Part shown: one piece after another, positions 44,937-52,665 of the stretch
Layout: the number at the start of each line of letters is the position of its first letter
Position numbering within the stretch: position 1 is the first letter of the stretch
From: Gemmobacter nectariphilus DSM 15620
GTDB lineage: Bacteria > Pseudomonadota > Alphaproteobacteria > Rhodobacterales > Rhodobacteraceae
DNA length: 64,000 bases
Direction of reading: 5' to 3'
NCBI RefSeq assembly: GCF_000429765.1
Contig: NZ_AUCM01000003.1
Span: 351,117 to 415,116 of the forward strand
Notes under the pieces: generated by a model
Databases searched by the model: none
What the model saw: only the letters and a program-made list of their open reading frames with translations
What the model was told of the DNA's origin: nothing
Position numbers and translations under genes: made by a program

Positions 44937-47480
44937 ATGGCAGGACAGGGCATGGGCTTGGCAATGCGGCTGGCGCGGCGCGAATTGCGCGGCGGGCTGC
45001 GCGGGTTTCGGGTGTTCCTGGCCTGTCTGGTGCTGGGTGTCGCGGCGATTGCGGCCGTGGGCATCGTGCGGGCGGCGATCCAGCAGGGCCTTGCCGTTCA
45101 GGGGGCGGTGCTGCTGGGGGGCGATGCGCAGATGAGGTTCACCTACCGCTATGCCTCGGACGAGGAGCGGGCCTTTATGGCGCGGGTGGCGGATCGGGTG
45201 TCCGAGGTGGTCGATTTCCGGTCCATGGCCGTGGTCGGCCAGGGCGCCAGCGCCGAGCGCGGGCTGACGCAGGTCAAGGCGATTGACGAGGGCTGGCCAT
45301 TGCTGGGCCAGGCGCAGCTGGAGCCGGCGATGAGCGTGGATCAGGCGCTGGCGCCTGTGGGCGGTCTGCCGGGCGCGGTGATGGATGGCGTGCTGATGGA
45401 CCGGCTGGGGCTGGCGGTGGGCGGCACCTTCCGGCTGGGGTTGCAGGAGTTCCGGCTGACCGCGCGGCTGACAAAGGAACCCGACAGCGCAAGCGGCGGC
45501 TTTGGCCTTGGCCCGCGCACCCTGGTGCGCAGCGCGGATTTGAAGGAGTCGGGTCTGATCGGGCCGGGCACGCTGTTTGAAACCGAATACCGCATGGTCC
45601 TGCCGCCGGGGGCCGATCTGGCCGCGCTGAAGGCCGAGGCGCTGGAGCGGTTCCGCGATACCGGGATGCGCTGGCAGGATCGCACCCGCGCGGCGCCGGG
45701 GGTGGAACGTTTCGTCGAACAGATGGGCGCGTTCCTGGTGCTGGTCGGGCTGGCGGGGCTGGCGGTGGGCGGGGTCGGCATTTCTGCGGCGGTGCGGGCC
45801 TATCTGGATGGCAAGACCGCCACCATCGCCACGCTGCGCACGCTGGGCGCCGGGCAGGGGCTGTTGTTTCGCACCTATCTGGTGCAGATCGGCGCGCTGA
45901 GCGTCTTGGGCGTGGTGATCGGGCTGGTGCTGGGGGCCGGGGTGCCGCTGGCGCTGGCGCCGGTGATCAACGCGCTGCTGCCGGTGCCGGCGGTGTTTGC
46001 GCCCTATCCGCTGCCCTTGGCCGAGGCGGCGTTCTACGGGATCACCGTCTCGCTGCTGTTCACGGTCTGGCCGCTGGCGCGGGCGTCCTCGACCCGGGCG
46101 GCGGCGCTTTACCGGGCCGCGTCGGGGCGGGTCACGGGCTGGCCTGCGCCGGTCTGGTGGGCGGTGACGGCGGGGCTGGCAGTGGCGCTGGTCGCGGGCG
46201 CAATGGCGTTTTCCGGCGCGGCGCTGCTGGCGCTGTGGGCGGCGGTCGGGGTGGCCGGGGCGCTGCTGGTGCTGGTGCTGGCGGCGCAGGGGTTGCGCTG
46301 GCTGGCCCGGCGGCTGGCGCGCAGCCGGCTGATGCAGGGCCGTCCGGCGCTGCGGCTGGCGGTGTCGGCCATCGGCGGGCCGGGTCAGGAAACTGCCTCG
46401 GTCGTGCTGTCGCTGGGGCTGGGGCTGACGGTGCTGGCGGCGGTCGGGCAGATCGACGCCAACCTGCGCTCCGCCATCGCGCGCGATCTGCCGGACCGCG
46501 CGCCGGCCTATTTCTTTGTCGATATCCAGAACGACCAGATCGCCGGGTTTCTTGACCGGCTGACCAACGATCCTGCGGTCTCGCGCGTCGAGACGGCGCC
46601 GATGCTGCGCGGGGTGCTGACGCGGATCAACGGGCGCCCGGCAACCGAGGTGGCCGGCGATCACTGGGTGGTGCGGGGCGATCGCGGGATCACCTATGCC
46701 GACCAGCCCCCGGCCGGCACCAAGGTGGTTGCCGGCGAGTGGTGGCCCAGCGGCCATGACGGGCCGCCGCAGGTGTCCTTTGGCCTTGAGGAAGCGCAGG
46801 AGATCGGGCTCAAGCTGGGTGACCGGATCACCGTCAACATCCTTGGCCGCGATATCGAGGCCGAGATCACCAGCTTTCGCGAGGTGGATTTTTCCTCGGG
46901 CGGGATCGGGTTCGTCATGTCGATGTCCCCGAACGCGGTGCGCGGCGCGCCGCATACCCATATCGCCACGGTCTATACCGGCCCGGAACACGAGGCACGC
47001 ATCCTGCGCGAGCTGGCGCAGGCCTATCCGAACATCACCGCGATCCGCATCCGCGATGCGGTGGCGCAGGTGACCGATGCGCTGGACGCCATTGCCACGG
47101 CCACGGCCTGGGCGGCCGGGGCCACGCTGCTGACCGGCTTCATGGTGCTGATCGGCGCGGCCGCGGCGGGAGAGCGCTCGCGCCTCTTCGAATCTGCCGT
47201 GCTGAAAACCCTGGGTGCGACGCGGGGGCGGATTCTGGCGTCCTTTGCGCTGCGATCGGCCCTGATGGGGGCGGCGGCTGGTGCGGTTGCGGTGCTGGCC
47301 GGCGGGATGGCCGGCTGGGCGGTGATGCGGCTGGTGATGGACGTGCCCTATCGGTTTGAACCGGTCTCGGCCCTGGCCATCGTGGCAGGCGGGGTGATCG
47401 CGGTGCTGCTGGCCGGGCTGGCCTTTGCGCTGCGCCCGCTGGCCGCGCGCCCGGCACGGATATTGCGCGCCCAGGATTGA
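44937..47480 (+). CDS. FtsX-family ABC permease (YbbP/LolC-like)
   Basis: This 847-residue membrane protein has two FtsX domains. A hydrophobic segment near residues 25-50 is followed by a large periplasmic MacB-PCD-like domain (about 50-260). Three segments lie at about 260-390, with more around 410-460 and 485-505, and a second periplasmic domain follows. The last FtsX domain (about 715-845) contains RLFESAVLKTLGATRGRILASF. Such permeases extrude lipids or hydrophobic molecules with a separate ATPase. No ATPase gene is adjacent in the window. I chose ATG 44937; GTG 44922 is possible. Confidence 0.85.
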   Translation: MAGQGMGLAMRLARRELRGGLRGFRVFLACLVLGVAAIAAVGIVRAAIQQGLAVQGAVLLGGDAQMRFTYRYASDEERAFMARVADRVSEVVDFRSMAVVGQGASAERGLTQVKAIDEGWPLLGQAQLEPAMSVDQALAPVGGLPGAVMDGVLMDRLGLAVGGTFRLGLQEFRLTARLTKEPDSASGGFGLGPRTLVRSADLKESGLIGPGTLFETEYRMVLPPGADLAALKAEALERFRDTGMRWQDRTRAAPGVERFVEQMGAFLVLVGLAGLAVGGVGISAAVRAYLDGKTATIATLRTLGAGQGLLFRTYLVQIGALSVLGVVIGLVLGAGVPLALAPVINALLPVPAVFAPYPLPLAEAAFYGITVSLLFTVWPLARASSTRAAALYRAASGRVTGWPAPVWWAVTAGLAVALVAGAMAFSGAALLALWAAVGVAGALLVLVLAAQGLRWLARRLARSRLMQGRPALRLAVSAIGGPGQETASVVLSLGLGLTVLAAVGQIDANLRSAIARDLPDRAPAYFFVDIQNDQIAGFLDRLTNDPAVSRVETAPMLRGVLTRINGRPATEVAGDHWVVRGDRGITYADQPPAGTKVVAGEWWPSGHDGPPQVSFGLEEAQEIGLKLGDRITVNILGRDIEAEITSFREVDFSSGGIGFVMSMSPNAVRGAPHTHIATVYTGPEHEARILRELAQAYPNITAIRIRDAVAQVTDALDAIATATAWAAGATLLTGFMVLIGAAAAGERSRLFESAVLKTLGATRGRILASFALRSALMGAAAGAVAVLAGGMAGWAVMRLVMDVPYRFEPVSALAIVAGGVIAVLLAGLAFALRPLAARPARILRAQD

Positions 47481-47485
47481 GGGCG

Positions 47486-47559
47486 GGGCGGGGGGCCAGC
47501 CCCCCGGTCCGGCTTGGCAGCCGGACTCCCCCCGGGATATTTGGGGACAGATGAAAAGG
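47486..47559 (+). repeat. Dispersed hairpin element, copy 8
   Basis: GGGGGGC-ca-GCCCCCC, a GTCCGGC/GCCGGAC stem and the core CCCCCGGGATATTTGGGG with ACAGATGAAAAGG. It follows the permease stop by a few bases and faces copy 9. Confidence 0.65.
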
Positions 47560-47574
47560 TGCGCACGGGTCTTG

Positions 47575-47642
47575 CCTTTCATCTGTCAAAAAGTATCCCG
47601 GGGGAATCGCGGAACGCGATGGGGGCTGGCCCCCATTGCCCC
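47575..47642 (-). repeat. Dispersed hairpin element, copy 9 (inverted)
   Basis: On the minus strand, GGGGGCCAGCCCCC, a short ATCGCG-TTC-CGCGAT stem and the core CCCCCGGGATACTTTTTGAC with AGATGAAAGG. It lies 12 bases past the penicillin acylase stop, head-to-head with copy 8. Confidence 0.65.
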
Positions 47643-47654
47643 GCCTGCCATCGA

Positions 47655-50114
47655 CTAGCGCGGCTGAAGTTTCGTGATGCCGACCGCGGCGGCTTTGGCA
47701 AGGCCGGTGTCCAGCGACATCGGGATATATTCCCCGCGGCGCCACAGTTCGCCAAGGTTGTCATAGAACCGGCTGAGCGGGTGGCCCGACTGACCGGTCG
47801 AGGTGATGAAGACCGAGCTGTCCGGATCGGCGAAATCATAGACCCCGCGATAGCCGGCGCCATGGACGTTCAGGAACGGGTCGGGGTCCTTGCCCGAGGT
47901 GCGCCCGCGCAGCAAGGTGAAATCGCCGCCCGAGGTGGATTGCCGGATGTTGACCAGGTATTTCAGCACCGGAACCTCGCCCAGCGTCGGGTGGTCGTGG
48001 GTGGCTTGGTGCGCATCGCCCCAGCGCCAGCTTTCCAGATTGCTGCCATAGCGTTCGCTCAGGCGCAAAAGCGCCTCGTCCAGCGCGATGCGGGCAATGT
48101 CGGCGCAGGTCTCGACCGGCGAGGACTGGATGATGTCGCACCACTTGGCCGCGCCGCTGGCATTGGTGAACACCCGCTCGATGAACACCGGCTCGACATG
48201 GCTGAACTCGTCGGCCAGCGGGCCAAGTTCGTCGCGGATCAGCTTGTCTTGAAGGACGCGCAGCCACATCATGGCGATCAGCGGCTCGGGCAGGTGCTCG
48301 TTCATCTCGCCGTTCCATTCGGCCAGCATGGCCAGCGCCTGCTGGCGGCGCCGTTCCGGTGTGCCTGCGGCGGCAGGTTCGCCCGTGAACCACAGCTCGG
48401 CCCCGATCAGCGGCAACAGGGTGCGGGCGGCCGGGCTGACGGTATCAAGCTGGGCCTCGATGAAGCTTTCGCGGGTGTGGACATCGCGCATTTTCATCAG
48501 CCGCAGCCAGCGCTGGATGCGCTGGGTATCGCCCCAGTCAAAGCTGACATGGTCGGGGAAGGGGCGGTCGACGGTCTTGTTGTTGGTATTGCCCAGAATG
48601 CCGCTGGACGGATCGACAAAGCGGGGATTGCTGTCATAGGGCAGCATGCCTTGCCAGCGGTTTTCAGCCAGCCATCCCGGCGAGGGCATGCGCCCCTGGG
48701 TCTGGTGCCGCGGATCGCGCCTTGGCATCTTGCCGATGGTGACCATGGCAATGCCATCGCGGTCGGCCATGGTGACGTTTTGCGAGGGCGCGGTGAAATC
48801 GGCGCCTGCCGCGAGCCCTTCGGCGACGGATTGCGCGTGCATCAGCCGCAGGGCCGCGCTCATGGACCGATCGGCCGGGTCGAGCACCGTCCATGACACC
48901 GAGGCGACATGGCCGGGCGGCGTGACCGAGGCCAGATCGTAATGCGTCCCTGGCAGGACCGGGCCATTTTCGGTCCAGCGCAGGGTCAGGGTCAGCGGCT
49001 CGGCATCCTTGATGGTGACGATGGACCGGCGCGTCTCGAAAGGTTTCCACCCTTCGGGCGTCAGGTATTCCTGCGGATTGTCGGGGTTCAGCTTTTCGAT
49101 GAACACGTCCTGATCATCGAGATAGCTGGAGGTCAGCGCCCAGCCAAAGCCTTCGGACCGCCCGGCCAGCAGGACGGGCATGCCGGGGATCGTGCCGCCG
49201 ATGATGCCGCCCGATTTCAGTTCCAGCCGCGCCAGATACCAGATGCTGGGGGCGGTGAAGCCCAGATGCGGATCGTTGGCCAGCAGCGATCCGCCCGCCG
49301 CCGCGCGTTTGGGCGCCGCCGCCCAGGCGTTCGAGGCCCCGGCAAAGGGCAGGCGCGGAAAGGGGTTCAACGGATCGGCGGGGATGTTCAGCGCGGCATG
49401 GCTGGCGGGCACGCCGGGAAACAGGCTGGCGAAATCGGGCAGCGCCGCGACCCCCTTGCCCGGATCGTCGGGCAAAAGATCATGCAGGCGATCGTTGCCC
49501 AGCAGCATCGAGACGCGGGCACGCAGCACCTCGGATTCCAGATGGCCGGACAGCTGCAGGCCCATCAGCTTCATGATGGCGATGGAATCGGCGGGCTGCC
49601 AGACGGCGATCTGCGGATCAAACAGGAAGAATTCCGGCGCCCCGCGCCCCAGCGCGCCTTCGTTCACCTGGGCCAGCCAGGCGTTGACCCCGCGCGAATA
49701 GGCCTCGAGCGCCTTCAGCGTTTCGGGATCTTGCGCCGCGACCGATTGGGTCGCAAGACCATACAGATCGAACCGGCGCAGCAGCTCGTCGATGCGGGCG
49801 GTGCGCGCGCCGAAGATTTCCGACAGCCGCCCCTGCGCCGTGCGGCGCATCAGCGTCATCTGCCAGAGCCGGTCCTGCGCATGGGCAAAGCCAAGGCCGA
49901 AGAACACATCCTCATCCGTCGGGCCGAAGATATGCGGCACATTGGCATTGTTGCGCACGATCTCCATCGGGCCCGAGATCCCCTCGACCTGCCAGGTGGT
50001 GTCATAGTCGGGGATCGAGCGGCTGAGGACCGTCCACAGGAAGACAAGCGTCAGGATGACGATCCCCACCAGGGCGGTAAAGATGCGGAGAAGCCAGCGG
50101 AAGGTGGTGGGCAT
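47655..50114 (-). CDS. Penicillin acylase family N-terminal-nucleophile hydrolase
   Basis: This 819-residue pro-enzyme has an N-terminal membrane segment or signal (residues 7-30). An alpha part has NVPHIFGPTDEDVFFGLGFAHAQDRLWQM. The autoprocessing site is Ser261 in GASNAWA, which would become the beta-subunit nucleophile. LLANDPHLGFTAPSIWYL and GTIPGMPVLLAGRSEGFGWALT follow. Family members hydrolyse penicillins or acyl-homoserine lactones; the substrate here is unknown. It acts in the periplasm. Confidence 0.9.
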   Translation of the reverse strand: MPTTFRWLLRIFTALVGIVILTLVFLWTVLSRSIPDYDTTWQVEGISGPMEIVRNNANVPHIFGPTDEDVFFGLGFAHAQDRLWQMTLMRRTAQGRLSEIFGARTARIDELLRRFDLYGLATQSVAAQDPETLKALEAYSRGVNAWLAQVNEGALGRGAPEFFLFDPQIAVWQPADSIAIMKLMGLQLSGHLESEVLRARVSMLLGNDRLHDLLPDDPGKGVAALPDFASLFPGVPASHAALNIPADPLNPFPRLPFAGASNAWAAAPKRAAAGGSLLANDPHLGFTAPSIWYLARLELKSGGIIGGTIPGMPVLLAGRSEGFGWALTSSYLDDQDVFIEKLNPDNPQEYLTPEGWKPFETRRSIVTIKDAEPLTLTLRWTENGPVLPGTHYDLASVTPPGHVASVSWTVLDPADRSMSAALRLMHAQSVAEGLAAGADFTAPSQNVTMADRDGIAMVTIGKMPRRDPRHQTQGRMPSPGWLAENRWQGMLPYDSNPRFVDPSSGILGNTNNKTVDRPFPDHVSFDWGDTQRIQRWLRLMKMRDVHTRESFIEAQLDTVSPAARTLLPLIGAELWFTGEPAAAGTPERRRQQALAMLAEWNGEMNEHLPEPLIAMMWLRVLQDKLIRDELGPLADEFSHVEPVFIERVFTNASGAAKWCDIIQSSPVETCADIARIALDEALLRLSERYGSNLESWRWGDAHQATHDHPTLGEVPVLKYLVNIRQSTSGGDFTLLRGRTSGKDPDPFLNVHGAGYRGVYDFADPDSSVFITSTGQSGHPLSRFYDNLGELWRRGEYIPMSLDTGLAKAAAVGITKLQPR

Positions 50115-50189
50115 TTGGGCTTTGCTCGGGCGTCAGGGCAGGGTAACGGATGGGCTGACGGTAGACGAAAGCACAGGCAGGGGGAAGGC

Positions 50190-51068
50190 ATGGCACGGGT
50201 CGCGTTTCTGGGGCTGGGGGTGATGGGCTTTCCCATGGCCGGGCATCTGGCTGCCAAGGGGCATGAGGTCACGGTGTGGAATCGCACGGGGTCCAAGGCC
50301 GAGGCGTGGGTCGCCCGCCATGGTGGCAAGGCCGCACCGAGCGCGCGCGAGGCCGCGGCGGGTGCCGATTTCGTGATGGCCTGCGTCGGCAATGACGACG
50401 ATCTGCGGCAGGTCTGCACCGGGCCGGACGGCGCCTTTGCGGGCATGGCGGCGGGGGCGATCTTTGTCGATCATACCACGGTATCGGCGCAGGTCACGCG
50501 CGAGATGGCCGAGGCGGCAGCGGCCGCGGGCCTTGGCTTTGTCGATGCGCCGGTCTCGGGTGGGCAGGCAGGGGCCGAGAATGGCGTTCTGTCCATCATG
50601 TGCGGCGGCGATCAGGCGCAGTATGATGCGGCCGAGCCGGTGATGACCGCCTATGGCCGCACCGTGAAGCGCATCGGTGACAGCGGCGCGGGGCAGTTGG
50701 CCAAGATGGTCAACCAGATCTGCATCGCCGGGCTGGTGCAGGGACTGGCCGAGGCGCTGCATTTCGCCGAAAAGGCTGGCCTTGACGGCGCTGCGGTGGT
50801 CGAGGTGATCCAGGGCGGCGCGGCCGGCAGCTGGCAGATGGTGAACCGCCACAAGACCATGCTGGAAAACCGCTTCGATTTCGGGTTCGCGGTCGACTGG
50901 ATGCGCAAGGACCTGGGGATCTGCCTTGATACGGCCGACCAGATCGGCGCCAGCCTGCCGGGCACGGCCTTGATCGACCAATATTACAAGGACGTCCAGC
51001 GTATGGGCGGGGGGCGGTGGGATACCTCGAGCCTGATCGCCAGGCTGCGGGTGATGGACAAGGGTTGA
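50190..51068 (+). CDS. 3-hydroxyisobutyrate dehydrogenase-like NAD(P) enzyme
   Basis: This 292-residue beta-hydroxyacid dehydrogenase has the Rossmann motif FLGLGVMGFPMAGHL and the substrate motif FVDAPVSGGQAGAENG. The catalytic Lys lies in GAGQLAKMVNQI. It oxidises 3-hydroxyisobutyrate or reduces tartronate semialdehyde or a similar compound. I chose ATG 50190 with GGGGGAAGG upstream. Confidence 0.88.
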   Translation: MARVAFLGLGVMGFPMAGHLAAKGHEVTVWNRTGSKAEAWVARHGGKAAPSAREAAAGADFVMACVGNDDDLRQVCTGPDGAFAGMAAGAIFVDHTTVSAQVTREMAEAAAAAGLGFVDAPVSGGQAGAENGVLSIMCGGDQAQYDAAEPVMTAYGRTVKRIGDSGAGQLAKMVNQICIAGLVQGLAEALHFAEKAGLDGAAVVEVIQGGAAGSWQMVNRHKTMLENRFDFGFAVDWMRKDLGICLDTADQIGASLPGTALIDQYYKDVQRMGGGRWDTSSLIARLRVMDKG

Positions 51069-51103
51069 GCGGCCGGGGTTGAGCGGCTGGAGCCGAGCGG
51101 CAA

Positions 51104-51214
51104 GCGGGGGGCCAGCCCCCCGTCGTCATTGGGTCCAGACCCAATGACGCCCCCCGCCAAAGGGGGCCGTCTGCCCCCTTTGGAAACCCCCGAGGGTATT
51201 TTGGGCAAGATGAT
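51104..51214 (+). repeat. Dispersed hairpin element, copy 10
   Basis: Three stems occur in series: GGGGGGC-ca-GCCCCCC, CGTCATTGGGTC (51124-51135) / GACCCAATGACG (51138-51149), and CCAAAGGGGGC-cgtct-GCCCCCTTTGG. The core CCCCGAGGGTATTTTGGG follows, ending 51214. It follows the dehydrogenase gene. Confidence 0.65.
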
Positions 51215-51220
51215 GCTGGA

Positions 51221-51883
51221 TCAGTCGCCCAGGCGTCGATGCTGCCTTGCTGCGCGGGCCGCGCGCACCTCGGCCACGCCGACCAGCAGGCGCGGGTAGA
51301 TGCGGCGCATCTCGGAGGTGAACAGATCAAAGGGCAGATCGTCGAATTCGCCGTGAAAGGCGATGTAGTCCATCGCCTTGCGTCCAGTGGCATCGAAGGG
51401 CTGGAAGATCGAATCCGTGCGGCCATCAAAGGTCAGCACCGCAACGCCCTGTTTCTCGCACATCGCGCGGTCAAAGGCCGGGGTGGCCTTGAGCCACTGG
51501 CCATCAATGTTCAGGGCGGTATAGGCGTGCCAGCGGAAGTCGGGATCGTCCATCATCGCGCTGAATCGGGGCGAGGTCAGGTGGTTTCGCACATCGGCGA
51601 ACCCGACGCGCGCAGGAATACCGGCGGCGCGGGCGACGGCAGCCAGCAGCACCGCCTTGGGCACGCAAAAGGCGGAGGGCGCGGCCAGCACGTTCGAGGC
51701 GATCAGCGTCTCCGGTTCCAGCCGGAAGGCATAAAGATCATAGGGCACGGCATCGCGCACCGCTGCCGCCAGCGCGACCGCCTTGTCGCGCGGGCTGCCG
51801 GTGCCGGCATGGGCATCGGCAAAGGCGCGAATGTCAGGGTGATCGCTGTCGATGAAGCGGGTGGGGGCAAGCGCCGGGTCCAT
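51221..51883 (-). CDS. Transglutaminase-like cysteine protein
   Basis: This 220-residue protein has a transglutaminase-like triad: Cys73 (AFCVPKAVLLAAVARAAGIPARVGF), His119 (FRWHAYTAL) and Asp138 (KATPAFD). It could be a peptidase, an amidase or a thioesterase-like protein. Its ATG overlaps the stop of the hydratase gene by one base, so it is the last gene of the catabolic operon, which is unusual company for this fold. Confidence 0.8.
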   Translation of the reverse strand: MDPALAPTRFIDSDHPDIRAFADAHAGTGSPRDKAVALAAAVRDAVPYDLYAFRLEPETLIASNVLAAPSAFCVPKAVLLAAVARAAGIPARVGFADVRNHLTSPRFSAMMDDPDFRWHAYTALNIDGQWLKATPAFDRAMCEKQGVAVLTFDGRTDSIFQPFDATGRKAMDYIAFHGEFDDLPFDLFTSEMRRIYPRLLVGVAEVRAARAARQHRRLGD

Positions 51884-52653
51884 CAGCCCTTGGCCCCGCG
51901 TGCCGCGAAGAAGGCATCGACCGCGGCGCGCATGGCCGGGCTGCGTCCAGCCTCGCCTTGCAGGTCGCGTTCAAGATCGAGCATCGGGGCAAGGTCGGGG
52001 TCCGATGCCTGGGCGATCAACCGCTTGGTCATCGACACCGCCGAGGGCGCGCGTTCGGCAAGCCGGGCGCAGATGGCGCCAGCTTCGGACAACAGCGCCT
52101 CGGGGTCGACCACCTTCCATACAAGGCCCCAGCGTTCGGCCTGATCCGCCGTGATCCGGTCGCCCAGCAGCATCGCGGCCGAGGCGCGGATGCGCCCGGC
52201 GATCCGGGGCAGGAACAGCGTGTTGCCCGCGTCCGGCACCAGCGCGATGCCGACGAAGGGTTCGTAGAAAAAGGCCGACCGCGCCGCGATGACGATATCC
52301 GCCGCCAGCGCAAGGCCCACCGAGGCCCCGGCACAGGCGCCGTTCACCGCCGCCACGATCGGCAGGGGGGAGCTGCGCATCGCCCGCACAAGCGGGTTGA
52401 AATGAAGGTCCAGCACGCGGGCCAGATCGGGCACCGCTGCCGGGTCAAGGGTGGCAAGGTCATAGCCCGCGCCAAAGGCCCGCCCCTCGCCGGTCAGCAG
52501 GACGGTCCGTGCGCCGCCGGTTTCCGCCGCGCGCAGGGCGGCCAGCAGCTCGTCCGCCGTCTGGTCGCGCATCGCGTTCAGCTTGTCAGGCCGCGTCACG
52601 GTGATGCGGGCGATACCGTCCGCCATCTCCAGCCGCACATCGTCCCATGCCAT
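51883..52653 (-). CDS. Enoyl-CoA hydratase/isomerase (PaaG-like)
   Basis: This 256-residue crotonase has the oxyanion-hole segments GRAFGAGYDL and NGACAGASVGLALAADIVIAA. The catalytic region reads FVGIALVPDAGNT, with Asp as in PaaG-type isomerase/hydratases and not the Glu pair of classic hydratases. It may be an isomerase or hydratase in the pathway. It lies 12 bases after the carboxyltransferase gene. Confidence 0.85.
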   Translation of the reverse strand: MAWDDVRLEMADGIARITVTRPDKLNAMRDQTADELLAALRAAETGGARTVLLTGEGRAFGAGYDLATLDPAAVPDLARVLDLHFNPLVRAMRSSPLPIVAAVNGACAGASVGLALAADIVIAARSAFFYEPFVGIALVPDAGNTLFLPRIAGRIRASAAMLLGDRITADQAERWGLVWKVVDPEALLSEAGAICARLAERAPSAVSMTKRLIAQASDPDLAPMLDLERDLQGEAGRSPAMRAAVDAFFAARGAKG

Positions 52654-52665
52654 GGTGATCCCTCC

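Noticed and set aside
44835-47582. 915-codon minus-strand frame
   Set aside because: It is antisense to the FtsX permease and is Arg/His/Pro-rich without domain similarity.
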